DNA from: Pseudomonas taiwanensis
GTDB lineage: Bacteria > Pseudomonadota > Gammaproteobacteria > Pseudomonadales > Pseudomonadaceae
Direction: 5' to 3'
Assembly (NCBI RefSeq): GCF_013393345.1
Contig: NZ_QJRF01000061.1
Coordinates: 62,001 to 126,000, forward strand
DNA: 64,000 bases
In this document: positions 57,305 to 64,000 of the stretch, piece by piece
Layout of the letters: every line of letters starts with the position of its first letter
How positions within the stretch are numbered: the first letter of the stretch is position 1
Made by a program: the position numbers and the translations under genes
The notes under the pieces: generated by a model
Database searches by the model: none
What the model saw: only the letters and a program-made list of their open reading frames with translations
What the model was told of the DNA's origin: nothing

Positions 57305-57853
57305 TCAGGCCCTCGTCCTTGCGTAGCGATATTTCCGTCCCCAATCCCAGATGTACTGGGCCCCGCTGCATAGCGTCACCAGCATGACCAGCCAGCTCAA
57401 GGGCCAGCGCAGTGGGGCCAACGCCGGAACCAGGCTGAGTTCCAGCAACAGGCACAGCACCAGCAGCATCTGCAGCAATGTGCTCAGCTTGCCCAGCCGG
57501 CTTGGCGAGAATTCGGCAGGCCCCGCCAGCACCCGGAACAGTCCAGCACCGAGCAGGATCAGCAGGTCTCGCAGGAACACCACCAGCGTCAGCCACAACG
57601 GCAGTACCTGGGTCATGGTCAGGCAGATGAAGCTGGTCACCAGCAGCAGCTTGTCGGCCACGGGGTCGAACAGCGAGCCGAAGCGACTGGTCCAGCCGTA
57701 ACGTCGGGCGAGGAAACCATCGAGGCCATCGGAACAACCCGCCACGGCGAACAACACCAACGCCTGCACATGCCGGTCGGACAGCAGAAGCCCGGCAATG
57801 GGAAGAACCAGTGCCAGGCGCAGCAGAGTCAACAGGTTGGGCAACTGGTGCAT
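57305..57853 (-). CDS. CDP-alcohol phosphatidyltransferase family protein
   Basis: The 182-residue membrane enzyme has the full CDP-alcohol motif D-G-x2-A-R-x8-G-x3-D-x3-D in DGLDGFLARRYGWTSRFGSL and FDPVADK (about 42-68). The N terminus NLLTLLRLALVLPIAG resembles PgsA, so CDP-diacylglycerol-glycerol-3-phosphate phosphatidyltransferase activity is possible, but the usual pgsA of pseudomonads is next to uvrC, so this is probably a paralogue. It precedes the AI-2E gene by 1 bp. Confidence 0.88.
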   Translation of the reverse strand: MHQLPNLLTLLRLALVLPIAGLLLSDRHVQALVLFAVAGCSDGLDGFLARRYGWTSRFGSLFDPVADKLLLVTSFICLTMTQVLPLWLTLVVFLRDLLILLGAGLFRVLAGPAEFSPSRLGKLSTLLQMLLVLCLLLELSLVPALAPLRWPLSWLVMLVTLCSGAQYIWDWGRKYRYARTRA

Positions 57854-57891
57854 GGCATCCCCGTCACGGGTAGGCCAGAAGTTTACGCCCG

Positions 57892-58932
57892 CTACCAGTG
57901 GAAGCGCAGCAGGTTGTTGCGCGGTATCACCTGGGGTGCCGGCGCGGCCTGCGGATCAGCGGAAGGGGCCGGTGCGGCCGGTGCTTCGGCCGCCGACTCC
58001 TGCAGGCCGGCCAGGGACAGCTGGGCGCGGAGTTGTTCAGGACTGGCGTTGACCCGGTACTCCAGGCGGTCGCCATCCACCTTCAGCAGGCGCGCGCCAA
58101 ACGGTTCCAGCAAACGAGACAGCTCGGCATAACGGGCCAGATTCGCGCCCTGCACTTCCAGTTCCAGGTTCTGCCCGGCGCCGGGAGCCACCACGAAGCG
58201 CGGCGCCAGACGCTGGCTCACCGCGGACATCACGGCATCGGCCAGCGCGGCACTGTCGGCAGCTTCGGCGGTGCCCTGTTCGCGGCTGTCACCCAGCCAC
58301 AGGCGCCACTGGGCCTGCCATTTGCCATCGGCCTCGCTGGCATCCACCGCCAGCAGGGCATCCGCGCCATAGCGCTCGGACGCCTGGGTCAGTGCGCCGG
58401 GCTTGGCGGAAGTCAGTTGTTCGGGGGTCGCCAGCAGCTGCTCGTCGAGATCGGCAATCGGCAGGCGCAGCGGCAAACCGCGGTTCTGAGCGGCCTGACG
58501 CAGCGGGGTCGCGGCGTCCTGGCCGTCGCCCACCAGGTTATTGCTGCCTTCACCGGAACGATTCAACCACCAGGCCAGGATGGCCGGACGATTGGCACTC
58601 CACAGCGGGATACCGGCCTGGCGCAGGGTCCGTTCGGTCGTGACCGGATCGAAGTCGACCACCAGAGTCTGCCCTTCATAGCCGTATTGGCTGATGAGCT
58701 GCTGCGGGTCCTTGCGCACGGCCTCCAGCGCGGGGCTCTGGGCGGCCTTGGGATCGCCTGACAAGCGCACTACCAGGGTTTCCAGGGCGCGAACGAGGGC
58801 CTGGGTACGCTCCTCCGGCTGCTGTGATGCGACGGGCTCGCGAACCTGGTAGAGGTTCTCGGCCGTTTCGGCGTGGGCGGGCAAGCCCAGCAGCGTGAGG
58901 CAAAGCAGGACAGCGGAAGCGATCAGGCGCAT
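57892..58932 (-). CDS. DUF2066 domain periplasmic protein
   Basis: The 346-residue protein has a signal peptide (MRLIASAVLLCLTLLGLPAHA, cut near 21) and the DUF2066 region (about 25-330). It has a proline/alanine-rich tail near 305-335. I use the ATG at 58932 because it gives the signal peptide directly. The function is unknown. It diverges from purM, as in other pseudomonads, and precedes the phosphatidyltransferase gene on the same strand. Confidence 0.85.
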   Translation of the reverse strand: MRLIASAVLLCLTLLGLPAHAETAENLYQVREPVASQQPEERTQALVRALETLVVRLSGDPKAAQSPALEAVRKDPQQLISQYGYEGQTLVVDFDPVTTERTLRQAGIPLWSANRPAILAWWLNRSGEGSNNLVGDGQDAATPLRQAAQNRGLPLRLPIADLDEQLLATPEQLTSAKPGALTQASERYGADALLAVDASEADGKWQAQWRLWLGDSREQGTAEAADSAALADAVMSAVSQRLAPRFVVAPGAGQNLELEVQGANLARYAELSRLLEPFGARLLKVDGDRLEYRVNASPEQLRAQLSLAGLQESAAEAPAAPAPSADPQAAPAPQVIPRNNLLRFHW

Positions 58933-59162
58933 GGGGAACTCTCTGTAGGCGAACAGATGCAGCATAGGCCGCAATCGAAGGGCTATACCTTAATCAGCCA
59001 CTTCCTCCACGGCAACGCAGGCGTTTTCACACTGTTTTATCCCCGGGGCCGACCGCTGCCGATGGCCGCTACCGGGCAAGCCTGATAAAATCGCGCGCCT
59101 TCGCAAACCGGCAGCCAGACTTGCCGGTCGATCCTCGAATTTCCCCCTATAGGCCTGGATTT

Positions 59163-60221
59163 ATGAGCAAGCAACCCTCCCTGAGCTACAAGGACGCCGG
59201 TGTAGACATCGACGCTGGTGAAGCCCTGGTCGAACGCATCAAAGGCGTGGCCAAGCGCACCGCGCGCCCGGAAGTGATGGGCGGCCTGGGTGGCTTCGGC
59301 GCCCTCTGCGAAATCCCGGCAGGCTACAAGCAGCCGGTCCTGGTGTCCGGCACCGACGGCGTCGGCACCAAGCTGCGCCTGGCGTTGAATCTGAACAAGC
59401 ACGACAGCATCGGCCAGGACCTCGTGGCCATGTGCGTGAACGACCTCGTGGTCTGCGGCGCCGAGCCGCTGTTCTTCCTCGACTACTACGCCACCGGCAA
59501 GCTCAATGTTGACGTGGCCGCTACCGTGGTCACCGGCATCGGCGCCGGCTGCGAACTGGCCGGCTGCTCCCTGGTGGGCGGCGAAACTGCCGAAATGCCC
59601 GGCATGTACGAAGGCGAAGACTACGACCTGGCCGGTTTCTGTGTCGGCGTGGTAGAAAAAGCCGAGATCATCGACGGCTCCAAGGTCCGCACCGGCGACA
59701 CCCTGATCGCCCTGCCCTCCTCCGGCCCGCACTCCAACGGCTACTCGCTGATCCGCAAGATCATCGAAGTCAGCGGCGTCGATATCGAGCAGGTCCAGCT
59801 CGACGGCAAGCCCCTGGCCGACCTGCTGATGGCCCCGACCCGCATCTACGTCAAGCCGCTGCTGCAGCTGATCAAGGAAACCGGCGCGGTAAAAGCCATG
59901 GCCCACATCACCGGTGGCGGCCTGCTGGACAACATTCCGCGCGTCCTGCCGGACAACGCCCAGGCCGTGATCGACGTGGCCAGCTGGCAGCGTCCGGTGG
60001 TATTCGACTGGCTGCAGGAACAAGGCAACGTCGACGAGACCGAAATGCACCGCGTGCTGAACTGCGGCGTGGGCATGGTCATCTGCGTTGCGCCGGAGCA
60101 GGCCGACGCCGCGCTCAAGGTCCTGCGTGCCGCTGGCGAACAGCCTTGGGTCATCGGTGAAATCGCTGCGGCCGCCGAAGGTGCCGAACGCGTCGTACTG
60201 AACAATCTGAAGAGCCACTGA
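59163..60221 (+). CDS. purM: Phosphoribosylformylglycinamidine cyclo-ligase
   Basis: PurM closes the imidazole ring in step 5 of purine synthesis. The 352-residue protein has [65 protein letters not shown] and [16 protein letters not shown]. The ATG at 59163 is the family start. Its TGA overlaps the purN ATG by one base, so the pair is translationally coupled. Confidence 0.97.
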   Translation: MSKQPSLSYKDAGVDIDAGEALVERIKGVAKRTARPEVMGGLGGFGALCEIPAGYKQPVLVSGTDGVGTKLRLALNLNKHDSIGQDLVAMCVNDLVVCGAEPLFFLDYYATGKLNVDVAATVVTGIGAGCELAGCSLVGGETAEMPGMYEGEDYDLAGFCVGVVEKAEIIDGSKVRTGDTLIALPSSGPHSNGYSLIRKIIEVSGVDIEQVQLDGKPLADLLMAPTRIYVKPLLQLIKETGAVKAMAHITGGGLLDNIPRVLPDNAQAVIDVASWQRPVVFDWLQEQGNVDETEMHRVLNCGVGMVICVAPEQADAALKVLRAAGEQPWVIGEIAAAAEGAERVVLNNLKSH

Positions 60222-60871
60222 TGGTTGCACGCTGTGATGTGGTGGTGCTGATCTCCGGTTCCGGCAGCAACCTGCAGGCGCTGATCGACAGCATCACCGG
60301 CGACGACCATCCGGCACGCATCCGCGCGGTGATCTCCAACCGCGCCGATGCCTTCGGCCTGGAGCGGGCGAAGAAGGCCGGCATCGACACCGGGGTACTC
60401 GACCACAAGGCCTACGCCGACCGCGAAGCCTTCGATGCCGCCCTGATCGAAGCCATCGACGCCTACGCACCGCAACTGGTGGTGCTGGCGGGTTTCATGC
60501 GGATTCTCACGCCCGGTTTCGTGCGTCACTACCACGGACGCCTGCTGAACATTCATCCCTCGCTGTTGCCCAAGTACAAGGGATTGCACACCCACCAGCG
60601 CGCGCTGGAAGCCGGCGACTCCGAGCATGGCTGCAGCGTGCACTTCGTCACCGAAGAACTTGATGGTGGCCCTCTGGTAGTGCAGGCCCTGATCCCGGTA
60701 GAGTCGGACGACACGCCGGATAGCCTGGCCCAGCGGGTTCATGTACAGGAACACCGCATTTATCCGCTGGCCATGCGCTGGTTTGCCGAAGGCACACTGC
60801 GCCTGGGCCAGAACGGCGCCGAAATGGATGGAAAAGCGTTGCCTCCCTCGGGGCAACAATTGCGTAACTAG
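60221..60871 (+). CDS. purN: Phosphoribosylglycinamide formyltransferase
   Basis: PurN formylates GAR in step 3 of purine synthesis. The 216-residue protein has VLISGSGSNLQALIDS, the catalytic segment LAGFMRILTPGFV, NIHPSLLPKYKGLHTHQRAL (Asn and His) and CSVHFVTEELDGGPLVVQ (Asp). It forms the purMN operon and is followed by a DUF3108 gene after 11 bp. Confidence 0.97.
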   Translation: MVARCDVVVLISGSGSNLQALIDSITGDDHPARIRAVISNRADAFGLERAKKAGIDTGVLDHKAYADREAFDAALIEAIDAYAPQLVVLAGFMRILTPGFVRHYHGRLLNIHPSLLPKYKGLHTHQRALEAGDSEHGCSVHFVTEELDGGPLVVQALIPVESDDTPDSLAQRVHVQEHRIYPLAMRWFAEGTLRLGQNGAEMDGKALPPSGQQLRN

Positions 60872-60882
60872 GAGATTCGCCA

Positions 60883-61599
60883 ATGCGTCGTGCCTTGCTG
60901 TTGCTCCTCGCCCTCGTGACCCTGCCCAGCGTGGCGGCCGAGCTGAAACCCTTCGAGGCCAGCTACACCGCCGACTGGAAACAGCTGCCCGTCAGCGGTA
61001 CTGCCGGTCGCAGCCTCAAACAGCTCGACAACGGCCGCTGGGAGCTGGACTTCGAAGCTTCCATGCTGGTCGCCAGCCTCAGCGAAGTGAGCACCTTCCG
61101 CCTCGAAAACAATGCCTTCCTGCCCCTGACCTACCGCTTCAGCCGCAGTGGTCTGGGCAAGAGCAAGCAGGTGGAGTTCGATTTCGACTGGGCCCAGAAG
61201 CAGATCATCGGCACCGACCGCGGCAATCAGGTGCGCCTGCCCCTGAACCGTGGCTTGCAGGACAAATCCACCTACCAGCTGGTGCTCCAACATGACGTCG
61301 CCGACGGCAAGAAGAGCATGAGCTACCAGGTGATCGACGGTGACGAGATCGAAACCTACGACTTCCGCGTACTGGGCGAAGAGCGTGTACCCACCAAGGC
61401 CGGCCTCGTGGAGGCGATCAAGGTCGAGCGTGTGCGTGACCCCACCCAGAGCAGCCGCAAGACCGTGCTCTGGTTCGCCAAGGACTGGGATTACCTGCTG
61501 GTCCGCCTGCATCAGGTGGAGAAGGACGGCAAGGAATACCAGATCATGCTCAAGGAGGGCACGGTGAACGGCAAGGCGGTAAAAGGCCTGCAGGAGTAA
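60883..61599 (+). CDS. DUF3108 domain periplasmic protein
   Basis: The 238-residue protein has a signal peptide (MRRALLLLLALVTLPSVAAE, cut near 19) and the DUF3108 beta-rich fold (PFEASYTADWKQLPVSGTAG, FSRSGLGKSKQVEFDFDWAQ). AGGAGA precedes the ATG. It lies behind purN and ends at a terminator. The function is unknown. Confidence 0.85.
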   Translation: MRRALLLLLALVTLPSVAAELKPFEASYTADWKQLPVSGTAGRSLKQLDNGRWELDFEASMLVASLSEVSTFRLENNAFLPLTYRFSRSGLGKSKQVEFDFDWAQKQIIGTDRGNQVRLPLNRGLQDKSTYQLVLQHDVADGKKSMSYQVIDGDEIETYDFRVLGEERVPTKAGLVEAIKVERVRDPTQSSRKTVLWFAKDWDYLLVRLHQVEKDGKEYQIMLKEGTVNGKAVKGLQE

Positions 61600-61617
61600 C
61601 ACCCTCCCTCACGAAGA

Positions 61618-61641
61618 ACCGGGCCAAGCGCCCGGTTTTTT
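61618..61641 (+). terminator. Rho-independent terminator
   Basis: ACCGGGC (61618-61624) pairs with GCCCGGT (61630-61636), followed by five more T residues. It closes the purM-purN-DUF3108 unit. Confidence 0.85.
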
Positions 61642-61770
61642 GTGCCCGCAGGAACCCGCCGAACCTTGGTCAGGCCCTCGATGGGCGAAACAGGCCGATA
61701 CTGGAAGGAAAGCCATGGCACACGCACAGTGCCTATGCTGTTCATCCGACATGCCGCAGAGGAAACTGCC

Positions 61771-62046
61771 ATGAACGAGGAATACTTGCCGCTTTCCTGC
61801 GACCTCTACGACTACATCGAGATCGCCTGCCTGCATCGCTACCAGTTGCACATCGAGCTGGCCGGCGGCGCGCGCCTGGACGCCCGCGCCATGACCACCC
61901 TGACGACCCCGGACAAGGAGGAGTTCCTCATCGTGCAGAACGAAGGGGGTCAGGAGCGCCTGCGGCTGGACCAGATCACGGCGATAACGCCGCTAACGGA
62001 GGGGGCGAGTTTCGGGCGGGTGTTATTGGGGAACCAGATTTGTTGA
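61771..62046 (+). CDS. rof: Rho-binding antiterminator (Rof-like)
   Basis: The 91-residue protein matches the Rof family: LSCDLYDYIEIACLHRYQLH, EFLIVQNEGGQERLRLDQIT. Rof binds Rho and inhibits termination in E. coli. AGAGGAAA lies before the ATG at 61771; an upstream extension is not supported. It is monocistronic between two terminators. Confidence 0.85.
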   Translation: MNEEYLPLSCDLYDYIEIACLHRYQLHIELAGGARLDARAMTTLTTPDKEEFLIVQNEGGQERLRLDQITAITPLTEGASFGRVLLGNQIC

Positions 62047-62111
62047 AGCGCGGCGCCAGCGCGATAGGGTAGACGCTCCGGCATCAGGACGTGGTTCTCC
62101 TCGTTCAAATG

Positions 62112-62137
62112 AAAAACCGGGCACAAGGCCCGGTTTC
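62112..62137 (-). terminator. Rho-independent terminator after the DUF2058 gene
   Basis: ACCGGGC and GCCCGGT form a stem around ACAAG, with a T-run on the minus strand. Confidence 0.85.
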
Positions 62138-62143
62138 TTCACA

Positions 62144-62683
62144 TCACCACATCAGGTCGTCCGGCACCTTGTAGGCCGCGTACGGATCATCGGCATCCGG
62201 CTCTTCGGTCTGGGTGTTGAGTAGCACCACCCGACGCGGGTCACGCTCCTGGATGCGCAGGGCGGCATCGCGGGGAATGATCTCGTAGCCGCCGCCATGG
62301 CGGACGACCGCTAGCGAGCCGCGGCTCAGCTTGTCACGCAGCATGGCGTTGACGGCGATGCGCTTGACCTTCTTCTCGTCGACGAAGTTGTAGTAGTCGT
62401 CTGTGGTCAGCTTCGGCAGGCGGGAGCTTTCGATCAGTTGCTTGATCTGCGCTGCCTTGGCCTTCTGGTCGGCCTTTTCCTGCTGCTGGCGATTCAGCTC
62501 CTGATCGCGGGCGGCCTTCTCGGCCTGGGCCTGCAAGGTGGCCTGGCGCAGGCTGTCGTCCTTCTCGACCTGGTTCTTCTTCTCCAGGCGCTGTTGTTTC
62601 TGTTGCTGCTTGCCGGCCTGTTTGACCTGCTTTTCGTTCACCAGCCCGGCTTTCAGCAGCTGGTCGCGGAGGGAAAGGCTCAT
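62144..62683 (-). CDS. DUF2058 family protein (YaiL-like)
   Basis: The 179-residue protein starts MSLSLRDQLLKAGLVNEKQV and continues with a Gln/Lys/Glu-rich coiled coil (about 20-85), then a conserved C-terminal part (YNFVDEKKVKRIAVNAMLRD, GGYEIIPRDAALRIQERDPR). This is DUF2058, sometimes called nucleoprotein/polynucleotide-associated enzyme. It lies 28 bp after mazG on the same strand. Confidence 0.9.
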   Translation of the reverse strand: MSLSLRDQLLKAGLVNEKQVKQAGKQQQKQQRLEKKNQVEKDDSLRQATLQAQAEKAARDQELNRQQQEKADQKAKAAQIKQLIESSRLPKLTTDDYYNFVDEKKVKRIAVNAMLRDKLSRGSLAVVRHGGGYEIIPRDAALRIQERDPRRVVLLNTQTEEPDADDPYAAYKVPDDLMW

Positions 62684-62711
62684 AAAGGAATTCGGTCTCT
62701 CGAGTTATCAG

Positions 62712-63542
62712 CTAGCAGCCAAGGCTGAGTTTTTCCTGCTTCTTGGCTTCGCCCCAGAGGGCATCCAGTTCTTCCAGGGTGCAATCTTCGATGGGACGAC
62801 CCGCCTCGCGCAATGCCTGTTCGATAAAACGGAAGCGACGGTCGAATTTTGCATTGGCGCCACGCAGGGCGGTTTCAGGATCGACCTTCAGGTGTCGGGC
62901 CAGATTGACCACCACGAACAACAGGTCACCCACCTCATCCGCGATGGCCTGCGGGTCGTTCTCGCTCATGGCCTCCAGCACCTCGTCCAGCTCTTCGCGG
63001 AGCTTGTCGACTACCGGCAGCGCCTCGGGCCAGTCGAAGCCCACCTGGGCCGCGCGCTTCTGCAGCTTGGCGGCGCGGCTCAGGGCCGGCAATGCCGTCG
63101 GTACGTCGTCCAGCAGTGAAAGCTGTTCGGGCGCGGCCGCCTTCTCCGCGCGCTCCTCGGCCTTGATCTCTTCCCAGCGCTGCTTGATCGCCGCCTCTTC
63201 CAGCCGGGCCATGTCCGGCGCGCCGTAAAGGTCGCCGTCGGGGAAGACGTGAGGATGACGACGGACCAGTTTGCGGGTGATGGCATCCACCACACCGGCG
63301 AATTCGAAGCGCCCCTCCTCCTTCGCCAGTTGGCTGTAATAGACCACCTGGAACAGCAGGTCACCGAGCTCGCCCGGCAGATGATCGAAGTCGCCGCGCT
63401 CGATGGCGTCCGCCACCTCGTAGGCTTCTTCGATTGTGTGCGGGACGATGCTGGCGTAGTCCTGCTTGAGGTCCCAGGGACAGCCGTATTGCGGGTCGCG
63501 CAGCCGGGCCATGAGGTGCAGCAGGTCGTTGAGTTGGTACAT
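62712..63542 (-). CDS. mazG: Nucleoside triphosphate pyrophosphohydrolase MazG
   Basis: The 276-residue protein has two MazG domains: the first with CPWDLKQDYASIVPHTIEEA, YEVADAIERGD and LPGELGDLLFQVVYY (about 21-68), the second with KLREELDEVLEAMSEND and EVGDLLFVVVNLARHL. These carry the ExxE and ExxD magnesium motifs. It hydrolyses NTPs and dNTPs to monophosphates and in E. coli affects the ppGpp pool. The start at 63542 matches the family. It follows relA. Confidence 0.95.
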   Translation of the reverse strand: MYQLNDLLHLMARLRDPQYGCPWDLKQDYASIVPHTIEEAYEVADAIERGDFDHLPGELGDLLFQVVYYSQLAKEEGRFEFAGVVDAITRKLVRRHPHVFPDGDLYGAPDMARLEEAAIKQRWEEIKAEERAEKAAAPEQLSLLDDVPTALPALSRAAKLQKRAAQVGFDWPEALPVVDKLREELDEVLEAMSENDPQAIADEVGDLLFVVVNLARHLKVDPETALRGANAKFDRRFRFIEQALREAGRPIEDCTLEELDALWGEAKKQEKLSLGC

Positions 63543-63562
63543 GAAGGAATCCTGTGGGGATC

Positions 63563-63638
63563 TTCCGTAGGTTGGTGCAGAGCGGAGCGAAGCCCAACAT
63601 GGGCGTTGGGCCTCGCCAGCTCGGACCATCCTACGTCA
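63563..63638. repeat. Intergenic palindromic repeat between relA and mazG
   Basis: CGTAGGTTGGTGCAGAGC at 63566-63583 and GGACCATCCTACG at 63624-63636 frame GAAGCCCAAC...GTTGGGCCTCG, giving a nested palindrome. It belongs to the same family as the GTAGG units at 2694 and 6602. It overlaps the last codons of relA by a few bases. Confidence 0.55.
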
Positions 63639-64000
63639 GGCGGCCCGGTTACGGCGTGCTTCGATAATGTTGGGCAGTTGGGAAATCCGCGCCAACAGGC
63701 GACCCAGCGCATCCAGACCAGGAATCTCGATGGTCAGCATCATGGCGGCGGTGTTGTCTTCCTTGTTCGAGCGGGTATTCACCGCCAGCACGTTGATGCG
63801 CTCGTTGAGCAGCACCTGGGAGACGTCACGCAGCAGGCCGGAACGGTCGTAGGCGCGAATGATGATGTCCACCGGATAGGTCTGTACCGGCACCGGGCCC
63901 CAGCTCACCTGGATCATCCGCTCGGGCTCGCGGCCGGCCAATTGCAGCGCCGACGGACAGTCCTGACGGTGAATGCTGACACCACGGCCGAGGGTGATGT
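63636..64000 (-). CDS. relA: GTP pyrophosphokinase RelA, C-terminal part (partial)
   Basis: Only the last about 121 residues are in the window; the frame is open at the right edge. It includes GRGVSIHRQDCPSALQL, the end of the TGS-to-ZFD/CC region, and the C-terminal ACT domain (YPVDIIIRAYDRSGLLRDVS, LLARISQLPNIIEARRN). The MazG neighbour downstream and these motifs identify RelA, the ribosome-associated (p)ppGpp synthetase of the stringent response. Confidence 0.93.
   Translation of the reverse strand, partial: ITLGRGVSIHRQDCPSALQLAGREPERMIQVSWGPVPVQTYPVDIIIRAYDRSGLLRDVSQVLLNERINVLAVNTRSNKEDNTAAMMLTIEIPGLDALGRLLARISQLPNIIEARRNRAA

Overview
The window is chromosomal DNA from a Pseudomonas species. 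The evidence is the G+C-rich codon use, OprD and OprL porin/lipoprotein sequences very close to P. aeruginosa, the ruvCAB-ybgC-tolQRAB-oprL-cpoB-queEC order, and Pseudomonas-type REP palindromes. From about 19.1 kb to the right end the gene order matches, as far as I remember it, P. aeruginosa PA1013.1 (tRNA-Ser) down to PA0934 (relA). Positions 1-19 kb do not follow that order and look like a lineage-specific or accessory segment. The species cannot be fixed from the sequence alone.

Layout. 1-2.4 kb: a partial MerR regulator diverging from a small operon of an epoxide-hydrolase-like alpha/beta hydrolase and a PF10118 protein with a ferritin-like di-iron ligand pattern. 2.7-6.5 kb: rmuC, a Sel1-repeat protein, a GreA/GreB-family factor and two small membrane proteins. 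6.8-11.9 kb: the SOS mutagenesis cassette imuA-imuB-dnaE2 (minus strand) behind a near-consensus LexA box. 12.1-17.2 kb: a secreted M28 aminopeptidase (PaAP type), an SRAP/YedK abasic-site protein, two orphan small proteins and a LysR/AhpD-like divergent pair. 17.2-19.1 kb: a hipBA toxin-antitoxin module with four evenly spaced operators, lying against the 3' end of tRNA-Ser(CGA).

19.3-28 kb: purC (long, yeast-like type), bamC and dapA on the minus strand; gcvR and bcp on the plus strand; an AI-2E/PerM transporter and a TusA-like protein; bepA, nadA and tRNA-Lys. 28-40 kb is an almost unbroken minus-strand block: aspS, yebC/pmpR, ruvC-ruvA-ruvB, ybgC-tolQ-tolR-tolA-tolB-oprL-cpoB, then queE and queC. 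It covers aspartyl-tRNA synthesis, Holliday-junction resolution, the Tol-Pal envelope system and the queuosine precursor preQ0.

40-53 kb: an SDR, a Dps-like ferritin, a diguanylate cyclase, a membrane-anchored cold-shock-domain protein, slyX, a HIT protein, oprD, a PaaI-type thioesterase, proS, a lipoprotein, acylphosphatase, a TlpA-like lipoprotein and a PilZ-like protein. 54-64 kb: an arsC-like gene, wrbA, DUF2069, hda, a second AI-2E transporter, a CDP-alcohol phosphatidyltransferase, DUF2066, purM-purN, DUF3108, rof, DUF2058, mazG and the 3' end of relA. The right part is ordinary core genome. The most informative non-gene signals are the hipBA operator array and its possible insertion into a tRNA 3' end, the SOS box and leader terminator before imuA, a LexA-like site before ruvC, and a palindrome shared by two unrelated upstream regions.
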